A stretch of 32,719 nucleotides of DNA from Roseateles sp. (GCF_019237615.1 NZ_JAFAGT010000030.1:1-32719); one strand, 5' to 3'. Counted from the first letter of the stretch, positions 7,262 to 14,313 are shown. Numbers and translations are program-made. The notes: generated by a model from the sequence alone, not told the origin.

Positions 7262-8527
7262 CTAGCGAGTGCCGGGCTGGGCCTGCGGCTGCGGCAGCGG
7301 GTCGGTCAGCACGCTGGCCTTGCGGCGCATCAGCAGGTCGGGGCCTCCACTGGCCGAAGCCACGCGCCGTTCGGTCCAACTGCCCTCGGCCACGTTGTCC
7401 GCATGGACCGCGCCGCGCCGCAGGGGCGTGCCGTCCTGGGACATGGTGACCAGCCTGATCTGCCCGGGCGCGGTGACCGTGGGGAAGATGACGAGGTCCC
7501 AATGCAGCGCGTCGGGCGTGTCGCGCTGGAAGCTGACGGCGGTCGGGAGCCCGGCCTCGGTGATGAGGCGCATGGTCTTGCCCATGGGGATGGGCGCGGA
7601 GCCATCGCGCGGCATCAGGCTCAGCTCCAGCTCGATGCCGACCTGGGGCGCGTCCGTCTTGCCGGGAGCCTCGCTGGCTTGAGCCGCCCAGGCCAGGGTG
7701 CTGGTCAGCAGCAGCCCGGCGGCCAGCAGTGCCGCATGGCGGCGGGTCATGGGGCGGGGACGGTTCAGCATGGAAATCCTTTCGACAAGGGGGTGGATGG
7801 TGATCCAGCGGCTGGCCAGCGGCGCCGCGTGATCGTTGAGGTCATGGGCGGCCAGCAAGGCTTGGGCGTAGACGCCGCGCGCCTCGGGTTCGCGGGCCAG
7901 CACCGCCGCATCACAGGCCAGCTCCTGGTCGGCGCGCAGGCGGCGGAGCGCCCACCAGGCCAGCGGGTTCCACCAGTGCAGCGCCACGATGAGGGTGGCC
8001 AGCAGGGACCAGAGGTTGTCCAGCCGCTGCAGGTGCATCTGTTCGTGGGCCAGCACCAGGCGCTGCTGTGCCGGCGTGAAGCGCTGTTCGAAGTCGGTCG
8101 GCAGCACGATGCGGGGGCGCAGCAGGCCCACCAGCGCCGGGCTGCTGCCGGCGGGCAGGCATGTCCCTTGGCCTTCCAGCTTGCGCTGCCTCCGCCATTG
8201 CGCCAGCAGCGTCAGGGCCGTGCCCGCCAGCCAAAGCAGCATGCCGATCTGGGGCCAGTCGGAGCCTAGCGCGGCGGCCGCCGCCGGCATGGGCGAGGTC
8301 GCAGCGGTGCTGCTGAGTTCGGCGGCCTGCAGCATCAGCCGCACCGGCTCCTGCGCCGGGCGAGGCAGTGCTGCGGTGACCAGCAGCAGAGGGATCAGCA
8401 GCCATGCGGCGTAGGTCACGGCCGGACCGGCGCGATTCAGCATGGGGCGGGCCACGGCCAGCAGGGCGATGCCCAGGCTCAGCAGCAGGGCCTGCCGCAG
8501 CAGGGCGCTGAGCAGCGCGTCAGCCAC
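7262..8527 (-). CDS. M56-family (BlaR1/MecR1-like) membrane metallopeptidase, copy A
   Basis: A 421-residue membrane peptidase paralogous to the next gene. The HExxH site is HEQMH at 161-165 and the downstream glutamate is E202 in QELACD. N-terminal membrane helices lie at about 12-28, 38-53 and 93-109. A helix at about 264-283 is followed by a predicted periplasmic domain of about 135 residues with no recognised similarity to beta-lactam-binding domains. Its start lies inside the end of the blaI gene (eight shared bases), so the repressor and protease are translationally coupled, as in bla/mec-type sensor operons. By analogy it would inactivate the neighbouring BlaI protein when its C-terminal domain senses an unknown signal. 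No beta-lactamase gene is nearby. Confidence 0.88.
   Translation of the reverse strand: MADALLSALLRQALLLSLGIALLAVARPMLNRAGPAVTYAAWLLIPLLLVTAALPRPAQEPVRLMLQAAELSSTAATSPMPAAAAALGSDWPQIGMLLWLAGTALTLLAQWRRQRKLEGQGTCLPAGSSPALVGLLRPRIVLPTDFEQRFTPAQQRLVLAHEQMHLQRLDNLWSLLATLIVALHWWNPLAWWALRRLRADQELACDAAVLAREPEARGVYAQALLAAHDLNDHAAPLASRWITIHPLVERISMLNRPRPMTRRHAALLAAGLLLTSTLAWAAQASEAPGKTDAPQVGIELELSLMPRDGSAPIPMGKTMRLITEAGLPTAVSFQRDTPDALHWDLVIFPTVTAPGQIRLVTMSQDGTPLRRGAVHADNVAEGSWTERRVASASGGPDLLMRRKASVLTDPLPQPQAQPGTR
8459..8504. repeat. 46-base segment shared with 7180-7225 (copy in M56 gene A)
   Basis: Partner of the identical segment at 7180-7225; see that entry. A second shared block of about 30 bases codes for the HWWNPLAWWA helix in both genes. 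Confidence 0.8.
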
Positions 8528-8900
8528 GCTCCTGCTCCTCCAGCAGCGCCTTCAGCGCCACGAGATCGTCGGCGCTGAGCTTGCGCTCCGATGCGAACTG
8601 CGCCACCAGCGGCGCCAGCCGTCCGCCGAACAGGCGGTCGATCAGCGACAGGCCTGCGTCGGCCACCCAGGCATCCTCAGGGACGGCGGGCGCGTACAGG
8701 AAGCGCCGGCCGTCGCGTTCGGCGGTCACGGCGCCCTTCTTCAGCAGGCGGTTCAGCAGCGTCTTCACGGTAGCGAGCTGCCAGCCCTGCTGGACCCTAA
8801 GCGCCGCGGCGATCTCGTCGGCGGCCTGCGGGGCGCGCTGCCAGAGCTGGCGCATGACCTGGGCCTCGGCGTCGCTGATGGGGGGCGGTGGCTTGTTCAT
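8520..8900 (-). CDS. BlaI/MecI/CopY-family transcriptional repressor
   Basis: A 126-residue winged-helix repressor, the normal size for the family. The N-terminal DNA-binding domain spans about 7-75 (SDAEAQVMRQLW, then recognition region ATVKTLLNRLLKKG and wing GRRFLYAP). The C-terminal part (about 80-126) should form the dimer and hold the protease-sensitive site. It leads the operon with two M56 peptidases and is preceded by two TTACANNTGTAA-type operators, the classical BlaI-like dyad, so autorepression is very likely. The ATG at 8900 has no Shine-Dalgarno: operator 1 occupies the leader immediately before it. It is divergent from ppk2, which may share the regulatory region. The regulon beyond this operon is unknown. 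Confidence 0.9.
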   Translation of the reverse strand: MNKPPPPISDAEAQVMRQLWQRAPQAADEIAAALRVQQGWQLATVKTLLNRLLKKGAVTAERDGRRFLYAPAVPEDAWVADAGLSLIDRLFGGRLAPLVAQFASERKLSADDLVALKALLEEQERG

Positions 8901-8902
8901 GA

Positions 8903-8914
8903 TTACACATGTAA
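8903..8914. promoter_or_regulatory. BlaI-type operator O1
   Basis: TTACA-CA-TGTAA is a perfect dyad, inside the 17-base unit 8901-8917 that recurs at 8927-8943. It lies between the predicted transcription start and the blaI start codon, so a bound dimer would block elongation or initiation. Confidence 0.7.
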
Positions 8915-8924
8915 ACGTTGACTA

Positions 8925-8953
8925 ATGATTACGCTTGTAAACGATGCCGTCAA
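8925..8953 (-). promoter_or_regulatory. Predicted sigma-70 promoter of blaI-M56-M56
   Basis: On the minus strand, -35 TTGACG (8953-8948) and -10 AATCAT (8930-8925) are separated by 17 bases. The start point would be about 8918, giving a leader of about 18 bases. Operator O2 lies over the spacer and -10. Confidence 0.55.
8929..8940. promoter_or_regulatory. BlaI-type operator O2
   Basis: TTACG-CT-TGTAA differs from O1 by one arm base. It sits 26 bases from O1 centre to centre, about 2.5 helical turns, and covers the promoter spacer and -10. The two dyads repeat a 17-base unit (8901-8917 and 8927-8943). Confidence 0.65.
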
Positions 8954-9031
8954 GTGAGGGTTTGTCATAGCCGGGCCATGTCGCCGGCCTAGGGTGGCGG
9001 CCAGGGCCGCCGTCGCGGCCGGGAGCATCTC

Positions 9032-9937
9032 GTGAGCCATGTCGACGACGAACTGGTGAAGCGCATTCACCGCGACCTGCAGGACGATTTCGACGAGGAG
9101 CTGGAGCTCGAACTCGAAGACCGCGACTACGGCGCCATGCCCAGCGACGTGACCGCCGACGCCGCCCTGGAGCGCAGGCACTACTTCCGTGAGCTGTTCC
9201 GGCTGCAGAGCGAGCTGGTGAAACTGCAGGACTGGGTCGTGCACACCGGCCACAAGGTCGTCATCCTGTTCGAGGGCCGCGACGCGGCGGGCAAGGGCGG
9301 CGTCATCAAGCGCATCACGCAGCGGCTGAACCCGCGCGTGTGCCGCGTCGCCGCGTTGCCGGCACCCAACGACCGCGAGCGCACGCAGTGGTATTTCCAG
9401 CGCTATGTGTCGCATCTGCCGGCGGCCGGCGAGATCGTGCTGTTCGACCGCAGCTGGTACAACCGCGCCGGCGTCGAGCGCGTGATGGGCTTCTGCACGG
9501 ACGAGCAGTACGAGGAGTTCTTTCGTTCCGCGCCGGAGTTCGAGCGCATGCTGCAGCGCTCGGGCATACAGCTCATCAAGTACTGGTTCTCGATCAGCGA
9601 CGACGAGCAGCGCATCCGCTTCATGAGCCGCATCCACGACCCGCTCAAGCAGTGGAAGCTCAGTCCCATGGACCTGGAGTCGCGCCGTCGCTGGGAGGCC
9701 TATACCTCGGCCAAGGAGGTGATGCTGGAGCGCACCCACATCCCCGAGTCGCCCTGGTGGGTGGTGCCGGCAGACGACAAGAAGCGCGCGCGGCTGAACT
9801 GCATCAGCCACCTGCTGTCGCAGATGCCCTATCGGGAGGTGCAGCACGCCGACATCGAGCTGCCCGCGCGCGAGCGCCGCGAGGACTACATCCGGCATCC
9901 GGTGCCGGACAACCTCATCGTGCCCGAGGTGTACTGA
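9032..9937 (+). CDS. ppk2: Polyphosphate kinase 2 (PPK2) family protein
   Basis: A 301-residue enzyme that moves phosphate between polyphosphate and nucleotides, generally favouring NDP/NMP phosphorylation. It shows the PPK2 P-loop GRDAAGKGG (82-90), the Walker B-like DRSWYNRAG (139-147) and the lid region rich in Arg/Lys, with the family ending LPYREVQ-like (MPYREVQHADIELP). The acidic N-terminus (about 15-33) precedes the core. The length fits the one-domain PPK2 group; nucleotide specificity cannot be read off. It starts at GTG 9032 with GGGAG at 9021-9025. It is divergent from blaI and separate from the ppk1-sixA-ppx genes farther along. Confidence 0.93.
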   Translation: MSHVDDELVKRIHRDLQDDFDEELELELEDRDYGAMPSDVTADAALERRHYFRELFRLQSELVKLQDWVVHTGHKVVILFEGRDAAGKGGVIKRITQRLNPRVCRVAALPAPNDRERTQWYFQRYVSHLPAAGEIVLFDRSWYNRAGVERVMGFCTDEQYEEFFRSAPEFERMLQRSGIQLIKYWFSISDDEQRIRFMSRIHDPLKQWKLSPMDLESRRRWEAYTSAKEVMLERTHIPESPWWVVPADDKKRARLNCISHLLSQMPYREVQHADIELPARERREDYIRHPVPDNLIVPEVY

Positions 9938-9958
9938 CGTCCGCCTAGGATGCGGGGC

Positions 9959-10327
9959 ATGTCACTGCCCCCACGCTCACTGTTCGTCGTCATCGCGCTG
10001 GCCGCCGCGGCCTCCTGGGCCTGGCGTGGGCATGTCGCTGCCGAAGACGGCGAGCGGCTGGCCCGGCAAGCGCAGCCGGGCGACATCCGCATGATCTCGT
10101 CCGAGACCTGCGGCTGGTGCACGGCAGCGCGGCGGTGGATGACGCAGGAAGGCATCGCGTTCGACGAGTGCTTCGTCGAGCGCGATGCGCAATGCCTGGC
10201 CGACTACCAGGCGCAGGGCGGCATGGGCACGCCCACGCTGGTCGTGCGCGGCCACACGGTGCTGGGCTTCGATCGGACCCGCATCCTTGAGATCCTGGGA
10301 CGGGCCGAGCCGAGTCGTCAGCGCTGA
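9959..10327 (+). CDS. Membrane-anchored glutaredoxin/thioredoxin-fold protein (CGWC)
   Basis: A 122-residue protein with an N-terminal hydrophobic stretch (about 7-22) that would act as a membrane anchor or signal. A small thioredoxin-fold domain follows: redox motif CGWC at 51-54 and the cis-proline in GTPTLVV (90-96). Two further cysteines (71 and 79) follow the active site. The expected role is disulfide exchange in the periplasm or at the membrane. Glutaredoxins usually carry CPYC, and CGWC is closer to the NrdH/thioredoxin style, so specificity is uncertain. The start at 9959 was chosen because AGGA (9947-9950) is eight bases upstream; an in-frame ATG at 9950 would add three residues. 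The gene stands alone, 12 nt after the ppk2 start-to-stop unit. Confidence 0.78.
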   Translation: MSLPPRSLFVVIALAAAASWAWRGHVAAEDGERLARQAQPGDIRMISSETCGWCTAARRWMTQEGIAFDECFVERDAQCLADYQAQGGMGTPTLVVRGHTVLGFDRTRILEILGRAEPSRQR

Positions 10328-10355
10328 CTCAGCAGCGCTGGCGGCTCGGCTCGGC
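10304..10355. terminator. Large two-part hairpin between convergent genes
   Basis: Outer arms GCCGAGCCGAG (10304-10314) and CTCGGCTCGGC (10345-10355) enclose an inner stem of CAGCGCTG (10319-10326) with an identical self-complementary copy (10333-10340). The total is 19 paired bases around a six-base loop. It covers the stop codon of the CGWC gene. No T-run follows, so it may be a bidirectional terminator or an mRNA-protecting stem. Confidence 0.5.
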
Positions 10356-10400
10356 GGCGGTGCAGGAAGGCGTCATTCGCATGTTGGGAAGGCATCCGGC

Positions 10401-10676
10401 TCAGGCGCGCTTGGTCGTGGTCTTGGCGGCGGCCAGCGTCTGGCGCAGCAGCGTGGCTTCGCTGTAGCCGACCACCACGACGCGCGGCAGCTGGGCGACT
10501 TCGCGCTGGGCGTGGCCGGTCACGACGACGCGGGGCAGCTGGGCGACTTCGCGGGTGGCCTTGCCTGTGACGACGACGCGCTCCAGCTTGACGACCTCCT
10601 GCGGTGCGGCATGGGCTGCGGCGGAGAAGGCCAGGGCGGCGGCGACGGCGGCGAAGAGGGTGGCTTGCTTGCTCAT
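10401..10676 (-). CDS. Small secreted protein with three RVVVTG repeats
   Basis: A 91-residue product with no recognised family. Residues 1-23 are a clear signal peptide (cleavage after AHA). Three 16-residue tandem repeats follow: 27-42, 43-58 and 59-74, each of the form E-V-x-x-L-P/E-R-V-V-V-T/V-G plus four residues. A short basic tail (AAAKTTTKRA) ends the protein. The repeat core RVVVTG resembles the segment found at the mature N-terminus of many TonB-dependent receptors, just before the plug domain, but no plug or barrel is present. The ATG at 10676 has a GGAG ribosome site eight bases upstream; the frame is open for 28 more codons without a better start. It is monocistronic and convergent with the CGWC gene. 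The function is unknown. Confidence 0.75.
   Translation of the reverse strand: MSKQATLFAAVAAALAFSAAAHAAPQEVVKLERVVVTGKATREVAQLPRVVVTGHAQREVAQLPRVVVVGYSEATLLRQTLAAAKTTTKRA
10455..10598 (-). repeat. Three 48-base tandem repeats inside the RVVVTG gene
   Basis: The DNA repeats in phase with the protein repeats, 48 bases each. Units 2 and 3 share runs such as CAGCTGGGCGACTTCGCG (plus strand) almost unchanged, indicating recent internal duplication. Such arrays can change copy number by slippage. Confidence 0.75.
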
Positions 10677-10934
10677 GATGGACTCCGTTCGGTGGGTTGC
10701 GAACTGCGTGATTGCTGGTTCGATGGAGTCAGTTTCGGCAATGGATCCGCCCGCTTCCACGTGCCTGCGATCAAGCGCGGGCTGCGCTGGATGAACTGCG
10801 GGCGCGGCGGATGAACTGCGTGGAGTGGAAGTGCCCCGGCTCGGCCCCGCCCCGCGGGACGCTGGCCGGCGGCTCGGTCCCCCGGGGGCATCGCCCGGAT
10901 GGGCCGGCCGGCGTACGGCCCGTGGGTTTCAGGT

Positions 10935-10953
10935 GCGGCGGATGAGCCGCCGC
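10935..10953 (-). terminator. Hairpin downstream of yciO
   Basis: Perfect arms GCGGCGG (10935-10941) and CCGCCGC (10947-10953) lie about eight bases past the yciO stop on the minus strand. There is no T-run, so this is only a possible terminator. The rest of 10677-10934 holds no convincing gene. Confidence 0.3.
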
Positions 10954-10960
10954 CCGGCCT

Positions 10961-11596
10961 TCAGTCGAGCTGCAGGCCAAGCCTGGCGAGGTCGCCGCGC
11001 CCCTGGCGCACCAGCATGGGTTCGTCGCCCTGGCTCAGGTCCAGCACCGTGGTCGGCTGGGCCGGGCAGGCGCCCGCGTCCAGCACGAACTGGAGCTGCC
11101 GGTCCAGCCGCTCGCAGACGGCGGCGGCGTCATTCATCGGCTCGCTGTCGCCGGGCGGGATCAGCGTGGTCGATAGCAGCGGTTCGCCGAACAGGGCCAG
11201 CAGGTCCTGGGTGACCTTGTGGTCGGGCACCCGCAGGCCTATGGTGCGCCGGCTGGGGTGCGACAGGCGGCGCGGCACTTCCTTGGTGGCCGGCAGGATG
11301 AAGGTGTAGGCCCCGGGCGTGGCGAGCTTGAGCAGACGGTACTGGCGGTTGTCCACCATCGCGTAGTTGGCCAGTTCGGACAGGTCGCGGCACAGCAGCG
11401 TCAGGTGGTGCTTCTCGTCCACGCCACGCACGCGGCGCAGCGCCTCGGCGGCAGCCTTGTCGTCCAGGCGACAGACGAAGGCATAGCTGGAGTCCGTCGG
11501 GATGGCGCCGATGCCGCCGGCCTGCAGCATCTGGACGCATTGGCGCAGGAAGCGCGGCTGCGGGTTGTCGGGATGGACTTCGAAGAGCTGGGCCAT
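10961..11596 (-). CDS. yciO: YciO protein (Sua5/YrdC/YciO family)
   Basis: A 211-residue protein that follows E. coli YciO almost throughout: HPDNPQPR near the N-terminus, PTDSSYA, the LLCRDLSEL segment, TPGAYTFILPATKEVPRRL, RRTIGLRVPDH, PLLSTTLIPPG, and a final VRQGRGDLARLGL. The family fold makes threonylcarbamoyl-AMP in the tRNA t6A pathway. YciO itself is a paralogue with weak or uncertain activity of this kind, so annotation as threonylcarbamoyladenylate synthase should be cautious. Its start shares one base with the stop of the upstream gene (TGATG), so the pair is translationally coupled. The same neighbour pair (trpH/rnm and yciO) occurs in enterobacteria, as recalled. Confidence 0.9.
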   Translation of the reverse strand: MAQLFEVHPDNPQPRFLRQCVQMLQAGGIGAIPTDSSYAFVCRLDDKAAAEALRRVRGVDEKHHLTLLCRDLSELANYAMVDNRQYRLLKLATPGAYTFILPATKEVPRRLSHPSRRTIGLRVPDHKVTQDLLALFGEPLLSTTLIPPGDSEPMNDAAAVCERLDRQLQFVLDAGACPAQPTTVLDLSQGDEPMLVRQGRGDLARLGLQLD

Positions 11597-12459
11597 CAGT
11601 GGTGAATCCGCTCGGCAAGTGCTGCCCACACCGGCGTCAGCCGGCCCGCCAGCGGCGGCAGCGTGCCGAGGTCGACCCGGCTTTCCTCGGGGCTGTGGAA
11701 GTCCGAGCCCCGCGAGGCCAGCAGGCCGAACTCGATGGCCGTGTCGGCGTAGCGGCCGAACTCCGCCGCCGTATGGCTGCCGGTGACGACCTCGATGCCG
11801 CGCCCGCCATGGGCCATGAACTCGGTGATCAGCGCGTACTCCTCGGTGGGCGTGAAGTCGTAGCGGCCCGGATGGGCGATGACGGCGATGCCGCCGGCGC
11901 GCGTGATCCAGCCCACCGCGTCCTTCAGCGACGCCCACTTGTGCGGCACGAAGCCCGGCTTGCCATCGGTCAGGAAGCGGCGGAACACCTCGGGCACGTC
12001 GTTGCAGAAGCCGCCGTCGACGAGGAAGCGTGCAAAGTGGGTGCGGGAGATCAGCTCCGGGTTGCCGACGTACTTCAGCGCGCCCTCGAAGGCACCCGGG
12101 ATGCCCACCTGGGCCAGGCCGGCCGCCATCTCGCGGGCGCGCGACTCGCGGCCGCCGCGGGTGGCGCGCAGGCCCTCGACCATCTCGGGCGCTCGGTGGT
12201 CGAAACCCAGGCCGACGATGTGGACGACACGGCCGGCGAAGGTCACCGATATCTCGGTGCCGGTCAGGTAGGGCAAGTCCAGCGCCCGGGCGGCATCGAT
12301 GGCGCGCTGCTGGCCGCCGATCTCGTCATGGTCCGTCAGCGACCACAGCTCCACCCCCGCGGCCTTGGCGCGTCCGGCCAGGGCCTCGGGCGTCAGCGTG
12401 CCGTCCGAGACGACCGAGTGGCAGTGCAGGTCGGCGTTGAGCGTGGTGGCGAGGTTCAC
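11596..12459 (-). CDS. rnm: PHP-domain phosphoesterase, RNase AM / 3',5'-nucleotide bisphosphate phosphatase (YciV/TrpH)
   Basis: A 287-residue PHP-fold enzyme. Metal-binding motifs are in order: DLHCHS-x-x-SDG (10-18), TDHDEIGG (about 42-49), GTEIS (67-71), HIVGLGFDH (about 80-88), AHPGRY and the terminal SRGSDFHSPEE. E. coli RNase AM (YciV) removes nucleotides from the 5' end of RNA and dephosphorylates 3',5'-bisphosphate nucleotides, with roles in rRNA 5' maturation. It uses a GTG start at 12459 that gives the standard N-terminus immediately before the first metal motif; no strong ribosome site was seen. It overlaps yciO by one base. Confidence 0.88.
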   Translation of the reverse strand: MNLATTLNADLHCHSVVSDGTLTPEALAGRAKAAGVELWSLTDHDEIGGQQRAIDAARALDLPYLTGTEISVTFAGRVVHIVGLGFDHRAPEMVEGLRATRGGRESRAREMAAGLAQVGIPGAFEGALKYVGNPELISRTHFARFLVDGGFCNDVPEVFRRFLTDGKPGFVPHKWASLKDAVGWITRAGGIAVIAHPGRYDFTPTEEYALITEFMAHGGRGIEVVTGSHTAAEFGRYADTAIEFGLLASRGSDFHSPEESRVDLGTLPPLAGRLTPVWAALAERIHH

Positions 12460-12504
12460 GCCCGGATTGTGTCAGCCCCGCCATCTCCGGGCGGTTGGCA
12501 TTGT

Positions 12505-14313
12505 TTACGCCACGAGCAGGGGCGGCTGGCGACGGTCGACGAAGAAGCGGCTGCCGCCGACGCAGCCCTTGGCCACGCGCTTGGGCTCGGCCAGCGCGGC
12601 GCTCAGCGCCCGCGCGTTCTCGAAATGCCCCGGCAGGTGCAGCACGGCGCCGGCCGAGATCGTCGGCAGCGGATGGAAGCTGGGTTGGTTCTGGCGGTTC
12701 AGCGTCTCGTAGCCGCCGGCGGCCAGGTGCTCGGCCGAGAAGAAACTGCGCACGCCGGCGTCGAAGGCTTCGCAGATGCGCGCCAGCCGGCCCTCCCAGT
12801 CGGCGCTGCTGAGCACCATGACGAAGTCGTCGCCGCCAATGTGGCCGACGAAGTCGACCTGCGGGTCTGCGGCCTGGGTCAGCACGCGGGCGGCCAGGCG
12901 GATGATGTCGTCGCCGATCCGGTAGCCATAGACGTCGTTGAAGGGCTTGAAGTGGTCGATGTCCCAGACCACGGCGACGAAGGTCTCGCCGGCCTCGATG
13001 AGGCAGTCGAGATGATGGTCTATGGGCACGTTGCCGGGCAGCAGCGTCAGCGGGTTGGCGTAGCGGGCCGCGTGCACCTGCAGGTCGGACACGGCCTTGA
13101 GCAGGTCGGAGCTGCGGCCCGAGCCGAAGTAGGTGCCGTCGCGCGTGACGATGAAGCCGTCGATCAGCAGGCGCTCGTCGAGGTTGGCCAGCGCGTCGCT
13201 CATCGCCCGCAGCGGCGTGGCGACGTCCACCACCAGCGGGCTGGCGTCCATCAGCTCGACGCAGCTGTGCTTCTCGAAGATGTCCATGAAGTAGCGCTCG
13301 GTGCTGCGCTTGAGCACGTGCAGCGAGCGCAGCACGCCGATGGGGCGCTGCTGCTCGTCCAGCACCGGGATGGCAAGCAGTTGCTCGTCGGCGTGGAAGA
13401 GGTCGATGATGCTGCGGCAGCTGGTGGCGGCCGTGACGGTCAGGCCGCGGCGCGCGAGCTGGCCGGCGCTGGTGATGGCGCCCTGGGACAGCGGCAGCGC
13501 GAGGTCGTTCTGCAGCAGGCGCGGCTGGGCCACGGTGGCCAGGCGGCCGCTCCACTGCGCGCTCAGCGACGCACGTGGCGTGGCGCTCGGGCGGGCGAAC
13601 AGATAGCCCTGGCAGATGGTGAGGCCCAGGCGCCGCAGCACATCGAGGTCGGGCTCCTGTTCCAGGCCTTCGGCGACGACCTCGCAGCCGCTGGTGGCGG
13701 CCATCTCGACGATGGAGCGCACGAACTGCTGCTTCAGCGGCTCCTGCGCGATGCCGTCGATGAAGTGGCGGTCGGTCTTGACGAAGTCGGGCCGCATTTC
13801 CATCCAGCGGCGCAGCGACGCGAAGCCCTCGCCGAGGTCGTCCAGTGCGACGCGAAAGCCCCGCTCGCGCAGTGCCTGCAGTGCGTCGTCCAGCTGGGCG
13901 ATGTCTTCGATGGGGCGGGTCTCGGTCAGCTCGATGACGACGCGCGACGTGGGCAGGCCCAGCTCGAGCAGATCCGCGGCCAGCACGCCGGCATGCTGGC
14001 GCGCGCCGACCAGCGTGTCGGCGGTGACGTTGAGGAACAGCAGGCCCGGCAGCCGCAGGGCCTTGAAGCGCTGGACGGCGCGCCGGATGATGAGATGCTC
14101 CAGCTCGACGAGACGGCCCAGGCGGGCGGCGGCTTCGAACAGCACCAGAGGCGAATGCAGGGGGCCGTTGGCCGGCGCGCGGGTCAGGGCCTCGTAGCCG
14201 TAGATCTCGGCGCGGTCGATGGCGACCAGGGGCTGGAAATGGATGTCGAAGCTGCGCTGCTCGATCAGGCGATCGAGCGCGGCGGCTAGGGGATCGGGCG
14301 CGGTGGCGCGCAT
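12505..14313 (-). CDS. EAL-CBS-GGDEF cyclic-di-GMP signalling protein
   Basis: A 602-residue soluble protein with the order EAL, CBS pair, GGDEF. The EAL domain (about 17-245) looks catalytically complete: E41 in YEALTR, N95, E128/E131 in IELTE, D158-D159, K179 and E215 in AEGLEQ, with QGYLFARP at its end. The tandem CBS region (about 265-395) may bind a nucleotide. The GGDEF domain (about 420-590) has metal residues D451 and D453, and the signature is GGDD (493-496). The inhibitory RxxD site is absent; the corresponding position reads PQVD. There is no membrane segment or N-terminal sensor. It probably makes and/or breaks c-di-GMP according to a ligand bound by the CBS pair. The ATG at 14313 is followed directly by the EAL domain. 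It is monocistronic. Confidence 0.9.
   Translation of the reverse strand: MRATAPDPLAAALDRLIEQRSFDIHFQPLVAIDRAEIYGYEALTRAPANGPLHSPLVLFEAAARLGRLVELEHLIIRRAVQRFKALRLPGLLFLNVTADTLVGARQHAGVLAADLLELGLPTSRVVIELTETRPIEDIAQLDDALQALRERGFRVALDDLGEGFASLRRWMEMRPDFVKTDRHFIDGIAQEPLKQQFVRSIVEMAATSGCEVVAEGLEQEPDLDVLRRLGLTICQGYLFARPSATPRASLSAQWSGRLATVAQPRLLQNDLALPLSQGAITSAGQLARRGLTVTAATSCRSIIDLFHADEQLLAIPVLDEQQRPIGVLRSLHVLKRSTERYFMDIFEKHSCVELMDASPLVVDVATPLRAMSDALANLDERLLIDGFIVTRDGTYFGSGRSSDLLKAVSDLQVHAARYANPLTLLPGNVPIDHHLDCLIEAGETFVAVVWDIDHFKPFNDVYGYRIGDDIIRLAARVLTQAADPQVDFVGHIGGDDFVMVLSSADWEGRLARICEAFDAGVRSFFSAEHLAAGGYETLNRQNQPSFHPLPTISAGAVLHLPGHFENARALSAALAEPKRVAKGCVGGSRFFVDRRQPPLLVA

Noticed and set aside
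3894-8900. Helicase plus BlaI-M56 genes as one defence island
   Set aside because: The helicase start is 88 bases from the M56 gene with a possible hairpin between. No nuclease, toxin or mobile element is present, and flanks are housekeeping genes.
11599-14289. An 896-codon open frame on the plus strand opposite rnm and the EAL-GGDEF gene
   Set aside because: It is antisense to two genes with intact motifs. Its composition (Gln/Arg/Ala/Gly-rich, no domain) is typical of frames opened by high GC.
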